DNA of 64,000 nt from Elusimicrobiota bacterium. Lineage in GTDB: Bacteria > Elusimicrobiota > Elusimicrobia > UBA1565. A model generated the notes under the pieces. That model was not told the origin of the DNA, did no database searches, and saw only the letters and a program-made list of their open reading frames with translations. Position numbers and translations under genes: made by a program. Below, one piece after another: positions 54,315 to 64,000 of this stretch. Each line of letters starts with the position of its first letter. Position 1 is the stretch's first letter. The stretch is taken from positions 101,874 to 165,873 of the forward strand of contig JACPXC010000004.1 of NCBI GenBank assembly GCA_016196755.1. The letters are read 5' to 3'.

Positions 54315-55702
54315 GGCTGGGAGATCGATCGCGCCAAGGCCTTCCGATCGCAGGGGAGAGTGAAAGAGACGGTGGTCCCGCGGCCGAACTCGCTCTCCAC
54401 CCATATCCGGCCCTTGTGCGCCTCCACGAACTGCTTGCAGATGACCAGGCCCAGCCCGGTCCCGTGGCTGGGGCGCGCCACGTTCTGCGTCTCCGCGATC
54501 TGGGAGAACTTCTTAAAAAGCTGGTCGAGCTTATCGGCGGGGATCCCGACGCCGGTGTCCCGGACGGCGATCCGGTCCTCGCTATCGCCGTCGCGCGAGT
54601 ACTCGACGCTCACCGTCCCGCCCTGAGGCGTGAACTTCATGGCGTTGGAGACGAGGTTGACCAGGACGCGGCGCAGGGCCTGCTCATCGGCCCAGACCGT
54701 CGCGCCCTCTTGGACCTTGTTCTCCACGGCGACGCCGAACTCCAGGGCCTTGGCCCGCAGCAGCTCCGAGACGGAACCGACGCTGTGCCCGAGGTCGACC
54801 CACTGCGGCGCCAGCTTGATGCGCCCGGCCTCGAGGGTGGTCAAGGTGAGGATGTTCTCGACGAGGTCGTTGAGGTAATGGGCGCTCTCGAAGACGATCC
54901 GCAGATACTTCGTCTGCTTGGGCCCCGGCAGGTTCCCTTCGCCGGCGCGGAGCAGCTCGATGTAGCCGATGATCGCTCCCAGGGGGTTGCGCAGGTCGTG
55001 GGTGATCTGGGCCAGGAAGTTGTCCTTGAGCTCGTCGAGTTGGGCCAATCTCACCGCCATGGAGTTGAAGACCCGGGCAAGCTCTCCCAGCTCGTCGCGG
55101 CCTTCTACGCTCACCTGCGTCTTGAAATTGCCCTTGGCGATCTCCTCGGAGGCCCGGGCGAGGCTGCTCAACGGCCGGGTGAACAGGGTTGCCAGGACTA
55201 TGGCCGTCGCCGCGCCCAGGAGGGCCGAGACCAAGGCCGCTATGAGTATCGGGGTCAAGAGCTCGCGCTTCACCTTCTTGAGCGTGGTCTTCTCTCCCAA
55301 CCCCGTAAAACCCAGCCCGACGGTGCCCCCTCCACGCACGTCGACCGGAACGGGTTCCCGGAGCTCCACCGTCTCGGGGGGCTTGCTCCACTCCTCCAGG
55401 CGCTTCCCGCGGAAGCGGGGATCGGTGTGGAAGAAGAACAGCCCGTCGGCATCGGCCAGGTAGGCGTAGGCGATCTTCGGAGCCCATTGGCTCGGGAAGA
55501 TCGCATCCAAGAGGGCGGGGTCTTTGCGCCGGTAGGCCTCGCGGGTCGTGACGACGAAGTTCCGGAACACCATCTCGCGGAGGCCTTGGGAGGTGACCGC
55601 GATCTCCTTCTTGCGCATCCGATAGCTGAGCAGGATGTTCACCGCGGCGGTCAGCAGCAGGATCGCCCCGATCAGGAGAATCAGTTTCGAACGAATCCTC
55701 AC
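54311..55702 (-). CDS. Membrane sensor histidine kinase
   Basis: 463 aa from GTG 55702. Helices near 8-27 and 145-170 enclose a periplasmic sensor of about 115 aa (REMVFRNFVVTTREAYRR...FFFHTDPRF). A HAMP linker (TRPLSSLARASEEIAKGNFKT), dimerisation helix with phospho-His near residue 235 (FLAQITHDLRNPLG), then the ATPase domain with N box NLVSNAMKFT, G1 DTGVGIP and G2 GTGLGLVICKQFVEAH. Preceded by an extended -10 box 6 nt from its start. Confidence 0.93.
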   Translation of the reverse strand: MRIRSKLILLIGAILLLTAAVNILLSYRMRKKEIAVTSQGLREMVFRNFVVTTREAYRRKDPALLDAIFPSQWAPKIAYAYLADADGLFFFHTDPRFRGKRLEEWSKPPETVELREPVPVDVRGGGTVGLGFTGLGEKTTLKKVKRELLTPILIAALVSALLGAATAIVLATLFTRPLSSLARASEEIAKGNFKTQVSVEGRDELGELARVFNSMAVRLAQLDELKDNFLAQITHDLRNPLGAIIGYIELLRAGEGNLPGPKQTKYLRIVFESAHYLNDLVENILTLTTLEAGRIKLAPQWVDLGHSVGSVSELLRAKALEFGVAVENKVQEGATVWADEQALRRVLVNLVSNAMKFTPQGGTVSVEYSRDGDSEDRIAVRDTGVGIPADKLDQLFKKFSQIAETQNVARPSHGTGLGLVICKQFVEAHKGRIWVESEFGRGTTVSFTLPCDRKALARSISQP

Positions 55703-55708
55703 GGCGAC

Positions 55709-55717
55709 ACTTTACCA
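55709..55717 (-). promoter_or_regulatory. Extended -10 of the two-component operon (leaderless type)
   Basis: TGGTAAAGT on the minus strand; hexamer ends 6 nt before the GTG of the kinase. Confidence 0.5.
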
Positions 55718-55749
55718 CATCATATCCCGGACGATGGAGGCCGCGCGCG

Positions 55750-55779
55750 TTGGCATCGTCGGAAGCCGTGTGGTAGACT
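55750..55779 (+). promoter_or_regulatory. Promoter of the acyl-CoA mutase gene
   Basis: TTGGCA (55750-55755), 18 bp, TAGACT (55774-55779), 28 nt before the ATG. One of the few leadered promoters in the window with a recognisable -35. Confidence 0.55.
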
Positions 55780-55807
55780 AGCGTGTGCCAAAGCGCGGTC
55801 GATCGTC

Positions 55808-57436
<1,629 letters not shown>

Positions 57437-57440
57437 GACC

Positions 57441-58151
57441 TTGATCGTAGCGATCGTCGGCCAGGACACCAAGTTCTGCCTGCAGCTCCAGGACCTGCTG
57501 CAGGCGCAGGGCCATCGCGTCATCCTGATGGCCGACGCGGCGAAGGCCGCCGCGCGCCTGGCGGCGGAGCCCGTCCACCTGGTCGTGCTCGACGGTCTGC
57601 CGTCCAAGGAGGCCGCCGTCGAGCTGCTGCGCGCGCTGCGCGCCCAGCCGGCCACGCGCGCCCTGCCCGTCCTCCAGGTCGACCCGCACGGCACGACCAA
57701 GGACGTCGTGGCCATCCTCGACGCCGGCGCCGACGACTACCTGGCCAAGCCGTTCACCGGCGACATCTTCCTGGCCCGGGTCCGCACGCTCCTGCGCCGC
57801 AGCCTCTGGAACGGCAGTCTCCAGCCCGAGCCGGTCATCGCCCTCGAGGCCGGCGCGCTCAAGCTCAGCCTCGTCGAGCGCAGCGTGCTCTCCGGCGGCG
57901 CGCAGGTCACGCTCACGCGGCTCGAGTTCGACCTCCTGGCCTTCCTGCTCAAGAACAAGGACCGGGTCCTCAAGCGCGTCGAGATCCTCGAGGCGGTCTG
58001 GAAGTACCCGCAGGAGGTCGAGACGCGCACTTTGGACAAGCACGTCGAGACCCTGCGCCGCAAGCTCGGCGAGGGCGGACGCCTCCTGCGCACCATCCAC
58101 GGCGTCGGCTACCGCTTGACCGACGCCGAGTCCTCCTCCGTCACATCGTAG
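57441..58151 (+). CDS. OmpR-type response regulator with altered receiver
   Basis: 236 aa from TTG 57441, 4 nt after the mutase stop. Receiver keeps D51 (VVLDGLPS) and the Lys (LAKPFT near 103), but the acidic pair is reduced to Q8-D9 and the Thr/Ser switch region reads QVDPHGTT. C-terminal winged helix LTRLEFDLLAFLLKNKDRVLKRVEILEAVWKYP, RTLDKHVETLRRKLG and GVGYRLTD is complete. No kinase is adjacent; co-transcription with the mutase suggests a link to acyl-CoA metabolism. The 3' end overlaps the convergent gene by 43 bases. Confidence 0.85.
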   Translation: MIVAIVGQDTKFCLQLQDLLQAQGHRVILMADAAKAAARLAAEPVHLVVLDGLPSKEAAVELLRALRAQPATRALPVLQVDPHGTTKDVVAILDAGADDYLAKPFTGDIFLARVRTLLRRSLWNGSLQPEPVIALEAGALKLSLVERSVLSGGAQVTLTRLEFDLLAFLLKNKDRVLKRVEILEAVWKYPQEVETRTLDKHVETLRRKLGEGGRLLRTIHGVGYRLTDAESSSVTS

Positions 58152-60214
58152 CCCGCGAAGAGATCGTCGGCGGCGTGCGGCCGCGCGGCCTCCTCCTCGG
58201 AAAGGACCTCATAGACGGCGAGCCAGCGGTCCAGCGAGCGTCTGCCGTTGGAGAGGACCATGGTCTCGGGGCCCAGCGAGAAGGTCTTCCGCGTGCAGCG
58301 CGCCCAGAACTCATCGAGCGAGCGCTTGCCGGCCACGGTGAAGGAGAGCTCGAGCCGGCGGCGGACGATCTCGGCGTGGTTGACCAGGATCCAGCCGATC
58401 CCTTCCTCCCTGAAGCGCGCGCGCAGGGCCGCCCCGTCCGGCGCGGCGTTGGCCCAGCGCTCCAGGACCGTGGTCTGCATCGGCGTGGACAGGACGTGGT
58501 CGCGCGGGACATGGAAGCCGCGCGCGTCGCCGAAGATGAGCACCTTGGCGTCCTGCGGGGCATGCTCGCCCAGCCAGCGGCCCGCCGGGTAGAGCGGGGC
58601 CGGGTAGTAGGCCTCGTCGGAGCGGGAGAGGAACTCGGCGGCGGAGACCTCGCCCGTGAACACGCGCAGGCGGGACAGCGGCAGGCCCCAACGCCAGACG
58701 ACGGCGCTCGAGCCGGCCAGCAGAGCCGCCGTCAGCGGACGCAGGAACGCCGCCGCGCCCGGGCGCTCGACGGCGAAGGCGGCCGCCAGCGCCAGCGGCG
58801 CGTACACCGGGATGAGGTAGCGCGGCAGGACGGTGACCAGCGACAGCGGCAGCCAGGCGGCGGCGGCGAATGCCAGGAGCGGACGCCAGGCCCGCTCGCG
58901 GCGCGCGGCGGCCAAGCCGGCGGGCAGGAGGCCGAGCAGGACCAAGCCGGCCGAGTCGGACAGCCGGCCGGAGTAGCGCAGCGACGCCAGCGGAGCCTTG
59001 AGCCAGGCCCAGGCTCCCGCGGCCAAGCCGGCCGACCATTCGATGGTGGCGCCGGAGCCCAGGTAGCGCCAGCCGGGCATGGCCTGAGCCCCGGGCTGGA
59101 TGCGCTCGTGCAGGAACGGATAGATGGGGTTCCCATAATGGAACGCGTTCTTGACCAGCCACGGGGCCAGCACCGCGGCGGCGGCGGCCGCGGTCCAGGC
59201 GACGCGGCGCTTCGACGGCCTGCCGGCCGCGGCCCAGGCCGCGGCCAGCCCGGCGGCGGGCAAGGCCCAGGCCAGGTTCTTGCTCGCCATCGCCCCGCCG
59301 ATGAGCAGGCCCGCGGCGGCCCACGGGCCGGCCTTCGCGCGCGGCGCAGCGCCGAGGATGAGGCTCAACGCCGTCGTCGAGAACAGGGTCCACGCCAGCT
59401 CCACGCCGGTCATCTGCGCGGCCGAGGAGACGCACGGGGCCGCGGCGAAGAGCGCGGCGGCCAAGCCTCCGGCGGCCGGCGCTCCAAGGCGGCGCCCCAA
59501 GCCGGCCAGGGCGGCGCCCGTCGCCGCCAGCCAGAGCAGGTTCAAGACGTGGGCGGCCGTCCCCGTCGAGTCAAGCGCCAGCGACCAGCCGTAGACCATG
59601 GCCGGGACCGACGGCACGCCGGCGAAGGCGTTGTCGGGCACCGGACCGATGGCGCCGCGCAGGAGATAGAGGCGGGGCAGGCCGAGGTGATACTCGAGCG
59701 AGTCGTAGAAGGTCTCCGGCGAGAGCGCGTAGGGCAGCAGGACGGCCAGGCAGAGGGCGAAGCCGGCCGTCCAGACCGGTCCGGCCTCGAGCAGCTCCCG
59801 GCGCAGCGCCGCCAGGTCCGGCGGCCGGCGCGCCAGCTCGAGGCAGCCGGCGGCCGCGCCGGCGATGAGCAGGGCGCGCAGGAGCGGGACCGACAAGAGT
59901 CCCGCCAGCCCCAAGGCGAGGAAGAGTTGTCCCCAGAGGACGGCGCCGAGGGCGTAGGCGGCGGCGCCGGCTTCGAGGCGCGAGGCCGGCGCCGCGCCCA
60001 GCGCGCGCAGCGCGGCGCGCCCGCCGGTCCAGAGCGCTAAGGCCGTGGTCATGGCCGCGGCCAGCGTGGCCGCGTGTCCGGCCGCCGCGGCCGCCGTCAG
60101 GTCCCACGGGTATGGGACCACGGCTCCTCCGCGGGCCGCCCAGGCCGTCAGGGCGGCGGGGAGCCGGGAGGCCCAAGCCGCCAGCGCCAGCCCGGCGGCG
60201 GCCAGCGCGTTCAC
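58109..60214 (-). CDS. PMT/GT-C-like membrane glycosyltransferase
   Basis: 701 aa from GTG 60214, in the GTGA overlap with the upstream ligase gene. About twelve helices fill residues 1-510; the first large loop has FYDSLEYHLGLPRLYLLRG near 165-185 (acidic site expected for GT-C enzymes), and later NAFHYGNPIYPFLHERI. A soluble C-terminal part (AGRWLGEHAPQDAKVLIFGDA) is typical of this uncharacterised glycosyltransferase type. Likely adds or transfers sugars from a lipid carrier; it pairs with the neighbouring O-antigen-ligase-like protein. Confidence 0.75.
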   Translation of the reverse strand: MNALAAAGLALAAWASRLPAALTAWAARGGAVVPYPWDLTAAAAAGHAATLAAAMTTALALWTGGRAALRALGAAPASRLEAGAAAYALGAVLWGQLFLALGLAGLLSVPLLRALLIAGAAAGCLELARRPPDLAALRRELLEAGPVWTAGFALCLAVLLPYALSPETFYDSLEYHLGLPRLYLLRGAIGPVPDNAFAGVPSVPAMVYGWSLALDSTGTAAHVLNLLWLAATGAALAGLGRRLGAPAAGGLAAALFAAAPCVSSAAQMTGVELAWTLFSTTALSLILGAAPRAKAGPWAAAGLLIGGAMASKNLAWALPAAGLAAAWAAAGRPSKRRVAWTAAAAAAVLAPWLVKNAFHYGNPIYPFLHERIQPGAQAMPGWRYLGSGATIEWSAGLAAGAWAWLKAPLASLRYSGRLSDSAGLVLLGLLPAGLAAARRERAWRPLLAFAAAAWLPLSLVTVLPRYLIPVYAPLALAAAFAVERPGAAAFLRPLTAALLAGSSAVVWRWGLPLSRLRVFTGEVSAAEFLSRSDEAYYPAPLYPAGRWLGEHAPQDAKVLIFGDARGFHVPRDHVLSTPMQTTVLERWANAAPDGAALRARFREEGIGWILVNHAEIVRRRLELSFTVAGKRSLDEFWARCTRKTFSLGPETMVLSNGRRSLDRWLAVYEVLSEEEAARPHAADDLFAGYDVTEEDSASVKR

Positions 60215-61944
60215 GGCGTCGACAGGGCTCTGATGCGGGCCGCTTCGCCGGCCCATTCGACCGCCGCGGCCGCGTCGCCGCGTTCGCGCGCCAACGCGGC
60301 GCCGAGCTGCAGGAGCGGCAGATGAGCATGGTCGAGCCGGCGCCCTTCCTGCGCGGCGGCCCATGCCTCATCGAGGCCGGAGCGGTCGCCCGTGCGCGCG
60401 CGCAGGAACCCCGCCAGCGCGAGCATCTGAGCTCCGGAGGCGTCGGCGGGATGCCAGGCGGAGGTCTCTCGTCCGAGTCGGGCGACGAGCTCGATCATCG
60501 CCGTGCGCTGAGCCGGGCCGGGGGCGCGCGGCAGGGCCCGGGCCAGGAAGGCCGCGTACGATTCCCGGAGCGGCTGGTCCCAGGCAGCGGCGCGGGCCCC
60601 GGTCTCGAAGAGGGCGAGCGCCCGCGGGATGTCGCCCTTGGAAGCGGCCAACGTCGCGGCCCGGTGCAGCCGGTCGACGCGCCAGGTCCACGCCGTGGCG
60701 GCAAAGCACAGCACGGCCAAGACCGTGCCCGCGGCCTTGGCCGCGGGCCAGGGCCGCGAGCGGTCGTGGGAGAACGCCGCGCCGCTCACCAGCGCCGCCG
60801 CGGCCCAGGCGGCCGGGGGCGCGGCGTTGAACTTGGCGTGGATGAGGAGCGCGGTGACGGCACCGACGGCGGCCGGGTCCCGAGCTTTCGCCAAGGCCTT
60901 GGCGAGGGCGGCCAGCAGCCAAAGGTAGGCGGCCAGGCCGAGCAGGCCGGTCGTCGCGGCGGCGTGCAGGAGGTCGTCGTGGGCGTCGCGCGGCACGAAG
61001 CTCGCCCCGAGGACGGCGAGGGCGTCGTCGTCGCGGTCGCGGAGCGCGGCGGCGCGCACGCCTTCGGGACCGGCGCCTAGCAGCGGCTGGCGGCGCACGG
61101 CTTGGGCGGCGAGCCGCCAGACCATGACCCGGCCCGCGTCTGAGGCGGCGCTGGGGCGCAGGGCCGCCGCGGCGCCGGCGACGAGGGCGCCGGCCAGGAC
61201 GAGGGTGAGCGCCCAGGCCCGCCGGCGCGGCGAGACAGCCTCCGCCGCCGTCAGCCACGCGGCGCTGAGTCCGGCGGCCGCGCCGAGGATCGAACCGCGC
61301 GACTTGCTGAGCAGGAGTGCCGCGCCCAGCGCCAGGAGCGCCGCGGTCCATAGGCTCCGCCGCAGGCCCTCGGACTCGCGGCGCAAGGTCCATGCCAAAG
61401 GTACGGCTACGGCTAGTTGCGCGCCGAGCAGGACCGGCTGTCCGGACGCCGCGATGACGCGCCCGAGAGGGAGGCCTCCGGCCGGTTGGGGCAGAGGGTC
61501 GATGCCGGCGGCTTGGAGGAAGGCGTGAAGCGACAAGGCGACGCCGGCGCAAGCGGCGACGACGGCGGGGAGCCTGCGCTCGCCGGCCGGCAGGGCGGCT
61601 CCCGCGTGGTAGAGCAGGATGCCGACGCCCAGCGTCAGCACGCCTGTCAGGGTCTCGGGATGGCCGAGCCAGGCGTAGGCCGGCTCGAGTCCGACCTGGG
61701 CCGAGGCGATCCAGACCGCCGCCAGAGCCGCCAGCGGCAGGTCGAGCGCCGTGCGGATGGGGGTCAGCGCGGCCCCATTGGGAGCGACCCAGGTTCCCGC
61801 CCAGAGCAGCAAGGCCCCCCCCGCCAAGAGTCCGAACTTCGGATAACTATAAGGAAAGAAATCGCTGAGGAGAAACACCAGCGGAGCCCCGAAAAGAGCC
61901 GAATAGAGGCCCATTCGGCCCAATGGCGCCTGCCGCAATTCCAT
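60211..61944 (-). CDS. O-antigen ligase / Wzy-like membrane protein
   Basis: 577 aa. Some ten membrane helices; the Wzy_C/WaaL region has LLSKSRGSILGAAAG near 210-225, PLLGAGPEGVRAAAL and RDAHDDLLHAAATTGLLGLAAYL, holding the conserved Arg and His. A C-terminal TPR-like helical stretch (ALALFETGARAAAWDQPLRESYAAFL) extends it to 577 aa, longer than simple ligases. Polymerises or attaches surface polysaccharide in the periplasm, or glycosylates pilin-type proteins. ATG at 61944 behind TGCTAGAAT, 6 nt away. Confidence 0.78.
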   Translation of the reverse strand: MELRQAPLGRMGLYSALFGAPLVFLLSDFFPYSYPKFGLLAGGALLLWAGTWVAPNGAALTPIRTALDLPLAALAAVWIASAQVGLEPAYAWLGHPETLTGVLTLGVGILLYHAGAALPAGERRLPAVVAACAGVALSLHAFLQAAGIDPLPQPAGGLPLGRVIAASGQPVLLGAQLAVAVPLAWTLRRESEGLRRSLWTAALLALGAALLLSKSRGSILGAAAGLSAAWLTAAEAVSPRRRAWALTLVLAGALVAGAAAALRPSAASDAGRVMVWRLAAQAVRRQPLLGAGPEGVRAAALRDRDDDALAVLGASFVPRDAHDDLLHAAATTGLLGLAAYLWLLAALAKALAKARDPAAVGAVTALLIHAKFNAAPPAAWAAAALVSGAAFSHDRSRPWPAAKAAGTVLAVLCFAATAWTWRVDRLHRAATLAASKGDIPRALALFETGARAAAWDQPLRESYAAFLARALPRAPGPAQRTAMIELVARLGRETSAWHPADASGAQMLALAGFLRARTGDRSGLDEAWAAAQEGRRLDHAHLPLLQLGAALARERGDAAAAVEWAGEAARIRALSTP

Positions 61945-61950
61945 CGGGCG

Positions 61951-61959
61951 ATTCTAGCA
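61951..61959 (-). promoter_or_regulatory. Extended -10 of the ligase/glycosyltransferase pair (leaderless type)
   Basis: TGCTAGAAT with the hexamer ending 6 nt before the ATG; identical to the lolA operon box. Confidence 0.6.
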
Positions 61960-62241
61960 CATGAGTCCGCCGGGTTGAATGGGAGGTTGTCAATTGAAGC
62001 ACAAGATAATAGACAGCACTAGATAACAACTGACGGATTATCCAATTAACATCTTTTATCATTGATTGGTGTTGTTTGGTGTGTTTTTTTATCGACTTGG
62101 GAATCAGGTCCCTTGCGAAGAGATGGCGAATTAAACTTCGCAATTAATCCCCCCCGTTTGCGGGAGCCGATGGGGTTTTGGAGGCACACTCCTCGTACGC
62201 GCGCGCGGGCGGGCACACACGCAAGCGAGCGCGGGCGAAAA
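61960..62241 (+). promoter_or_regulatory. AT-rich upstream region and structured leader of the secreted-protein cluster
   Basis: About 140 bp (61975-62115) is strikingly AT-rich for this genome. Then an 8-bp inverted repeat, TTGCGAAG (62113-62120) with CTTCGCAA (62136-62143), and a small CCCG-TTTG-CGGG hairpin (62153-62164) precede a GC-rich stretch up to the ATG at 62242. No known riboswitch class was recognised. Confidence 0.5.
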
Positions 62242-62865
62242 ATGAAAAGGCTCCTGACCCTCCTCGCCGCCGCGGCCGCCCTCGCCTTCGCCGCCGCCGC
62301 CCCGGCCTTCGCCGACTCCGACCCCTCCAACGACAGCGACGCCATCACGGTCCGCATCACCCCCGCCGCCGACCTCGGCGTCGAGATCGACACCGCGGCC
62401 GTCACGCTCGATTTCACGATGGCGATGGGCGAGACGAGCTACACCGAGAACCCGGTCCTGGTGACCATCGTCGGCAACATCACCCCGCAGGAGCTCAACA
62501 TCCAGGGCGCCAACGACTCCGTCGATCCCCAGTGGTCGCTCGACGCCGACGAGACGGCGGCCATCGATGAGCTGCAGGTCTACGGCCTCTTCAGCACCGG
62601 CCTGGGAGCCCATCCGGCCCAGGCCGACTTCGACGGCGTCAAGAACCTGATCACGACCACGCCCAAGCGCGCGGGCATGGCGTCCGGCGCCGGCGCCGAT
62701 GAGAACTTCGAGAACAACTCCATGTCCGGCGGCACCGACATGGACAACATCCCGCTCGGCGCGACCAAGCAGCTGTGGCTGCGGATGGACGCGCCGCCCT
62801 ACACCAGCACGACCAGCGAGCAGGACTTCACGATCACCGTGACGGCCACTCGCGCCAACATGTGA
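62242..62865 (+). CDS. Secreted protein of unknown family (NDSD-IxVRITP type), paralogue A
   Basis: 207 aa. Signal peptide MKRLLTLLAAAAALAFAAAA with cleavage near AFA. The mature start DSDPSNDSDAITVRITPAAD matches the start of the partial gene at 63860 (DPDESNDSDMIRVRITPNAD). Beta-rich pattern, acidic, two short repeats (LVTIVGNI, FTITVTATRANM end); almost no cysteines. No family recognised; it reads like a structural surface or pilin-like subunit. Heads a cluster with a beta-sandwich partner. Confidence 0.65.
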   Translation: MKRLLTLLAAAAALAFAAAAPAFADSDPSNDSDAITVRITPAADLGVEIDTAAVTLDFTMAMGETSYTENPVLVTIVGNITPQELNIQGANDSVDPQWSLDADETAAIDELQVYGLFSTGLGAHPAQADFDGVKNLITTTPKRAGMASGAGADENFENNSMSGGTDMDNIPLGATKQLWLRMDAPPYTSTTSEQDFTITVTATRANM

Positions 62866-62879
62866 CCGGAGGAATGAAA

Positions 62880-63833
62880 ATGAGATCGATGTTCGAGACG
62901 TTGCGGAGGAGCTTGGCGGGGGCGGGGGCCGTCCTCGTCCTGACCTGCTCCGCGTCCGCCGTGGTAGGCATATCCACTCAGTTCGTCGACGTGGAGTTCG
63001 ATCGTCTCAAGCCCGGAGGGGTCTATAACCTCCGGGAGATCAGCGGGGTGCCTTACTCGATCAAGAACCGGGGCGGCTTGCCGGTCGAGGTGTTCCTCGA
63101 GGTGCAGTCTCCTTCGACCTCGGCCGTCACGAGCCCCTATGAGGCGCTGCCCGACCCGTCGTGGTTCGAGCTCAGCCCCGCCAGCCTGCGCATCGAGCCG
63201 AACTCCATCGGCTTCGCCGACATCATCGTCCGCATCCCCGACGATCCGGCGCTCAAGGGCCGCCACTTCCAAGCCAAGATCTGGGCCCGCACCAACAAGT
63301 TCGGGGTGTATTCGTTGGGAGTCGACAGCCGCCTGAGATTCTCGATCGGGCCCAGCCCGGAGGCCGTCGAGCGCAAGGCGCTTCGAGAGGCGGTGGTCTC
63401 GCTCAACTACGACCTCTGGCCCAACGCCCTCTACGTCAAGGCCGCCAAGACCGGCGTGGTCTATGACGTGAAGGGCGAGGAGAAGAAGTCGCATCTCCTG
63501 ACCAACCGCGGCGAGGAGACCTTGACCTTGGTCCCCGAGGCGGTGGGTTGGCCCGTGGGCTCGCTGCCGCTGCCGAGCGGCGGTTGGGAGACGCTTCCCG
63601 ATCTGAGCTGGGTCAAGTTCGAGCCCGCCGAGATCGCGGTGGATGCTCTGGCGGTCAAGGAGTTCAAGATGCGCATCGAGAACGCACCCGAGGCGCTGAA
63701 GGGACGCAAGTTCGCTTTCTTGATCGCTCTCAAGCTCCCCAACGGGATGGTGGTCAACGCGACTCACCGCGGCTTCGTGACCTTCGCCGCGGACGACAAG
63801 ATTTCGGCGCCTGAGGCGCCGGAGAAGAAGTGA
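62880..63833 (+). CDS. Secreted two-domain beta-sandwich protein of unknown family
   Basis: 317 aa. Of two in-frame ATGs (62874, 62880) the second has GGAGGA at a proper 6-nt distance. Signal peptide SLAGAGAVLVLTCSASA. Two related domains: LPDPSWFELSPASLRIEPN...DDPALKGRHFQAKIWART, and LPDLSWVKFEPAEIAVDAL...APEALKGRKFAFLIALKL, an internal duplication joined by a linker. Fibronectin/Ig-like surface or chaperone-like partner of the flanking NDSD proteins is inferred from context only. Confidence 0.65.
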   Translation: MRSMFETLRRSLAGAGAVLVLTCSASAVVGISTQFVDVEFDRLKPGGVYNLREISGVPYSIKNRGGLPVEVFLEVQSPSTSAVTSPYEALPDPSWFELSPASLRIEPNSIGFADIIVRIPDDPALKGRHFQAKIWARTNKFGVYSLGVDSRLRFSIGPSPEAVERKALREAVVSLNYDLWPNALYVKAAKTGVVYDVKGEEKKSHLLTNRGEETLTLVPEAVGWPVGSLPLPSGGWETLPDLSWVKFEPAEIAVDALAVKEFKMRIENAPEALKGRKFAFLIALKLPNGMVVNATHRGFVTFAADDKISAPEAPEKK

Positions 63834-63859
63834 ACGCCGTGAAAAGAGAGGGAATGGCC

Positions 63860-64000
63860 ATGAAGACGACGACCTGGAAGGCGCTGGGCCTGACGGCCCT
63901 GCTGACGGTGCTGGTGACGGGGACGGCGCGGGCGTTGGACCCGGACGAATCCAACGACTCGGACATGATCCGCGTGCGGATCACGCCCAACGCGGACTAC
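63860..64000 (+). CDS. Secreted protein paralogue B (NDSD-IxVRITP type), truncated by window end
   Basis: 47 codons visible. ATG at 63860 with GAGGG 7 nt upstream; signal peptide TTTWKALGLTALLTVLVTGT-ARA. The mature start repeats the DPDESNDSD / IRVRITPNAD pattern of the gene at 62242, so the cluster contains at least two paralogues. The remainder lies outside the window. Confidence 0.65.
   Translation, partial: MKTTTWKALGLTALLTVLVTGTARALDPDESNDSDMIRVRITPNADY

Noticed and set aside
61960..62241. Cyclic-di-GMP or other known riboswitch
   Set aside because: None of the conserved motifs of GEMM-I/II, fluoride or other classes I know could be found.
62242..63833. WxL / DUF916 surface system
   Set aside because: No WxL motif or cell-wall anchor seen and the host appears diderm; similarity is only in general beta-rich layout.

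Overview
This is a dense, very GC-rich, roughly 64-kb stretch of a bacterial chromosome with about 49 protein genes and no rRNA, tRNA or CRISPR array. LolA, a POTRA/beta-barrel protein, OmpA-like and FecR proteins, PgsA/PgpA and RodZ point to a diderm (Gram-negative type) cell. The mix of three DUF2723 membrane glycosyltransferase-like proteins, a MoxR/DUF58/VWA/DUF4159 operon and a multidomain PUFA-type synthase fits a poorly cultured lineage. Elusimicrobiota is my guess, but the sequence alone does not prove it. Genes are packed into operons with many 1- to 4-base ATGA, GTGA or TAGTG overlaps, so translational coupling is the rule. Many operon heads have a -10 hexamer ending exactly 6 nt before the start codon, which predicts leaderless mRNAs.

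Layout. 1-13634 (minus): a pfa-type polyunsaturated fatty acid / secondary lipid synthase operon: PfaD-like enoyl reductase, then KS-AT-ACPx3-KR-DH, then KS-CLF-AT-DH-DH running off the left edge. 13.7-15.9 kb: a GIDE-domain membrane protein, a HicB-HicA module, a 35-bp tandem repeat and an AbrB-type/YhaV toxin-antitoxin pair. 16.0-17.5 kb: DNA polymerase IV and a small OmpA-like protein in convergent orientation. 17.6-28.65 kb (plus): a seven-gene overlapping operon of MoxR ATPase, DUF58, BatA/VWA, DUF4159, a second VWA-like protein and two DUF2723 proteins. 28.65-28.86 kb: a large inverted-repeat element between convergent operons. 28.9-32.8 kb (minus): LolA, RodZ, PgsA, PgpA and a POTRA/barrel protein (lipid and envelope). 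32.9-39.7 kb (minus): rpsO-pnp, then accB, a winged-helix protein, ftsK and a divergent adenosylhomocysteinase-like protein. 39.8-41.3 kb: an AT-richer fic gene with its own operator-like repeats. 41.5-42.7 kb: cinA. 42.8-52.5 kb (plus): gmk, rpoZ, separate coaC and coaB, type-4 uracil-DNA glycosylase, a methyltransferase, priA, a third DUF2723 protein, tyrS and a FecR protein. 52.5-55.7 kb (minus): a secreted esterase and a two-component pair. 55.8-58.2 kb (plus): a B12-family acyl-CoA mutase catalytic subunit and a degenerate response regulator. 58.1-61.9 kb (minus): an O-antigen-ligase-like protein and a PMT-like glycosyltransferase. 62.2-64.0 kb (plus): a cluster of secreted proteins without recognised family, two of them paralogues.

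Together the window is centred on envelope and lipid biology: a lipid synthase, phospholipid head-group enzymes, lipoprotein carriage, surface glycosylation and a putative secreted surface system, with core information-processing genes between. No gene-free stretch exceeds 300 bases. The longest (61945-62241, about 297 bases) holds a promoter and an AT-rich leader.
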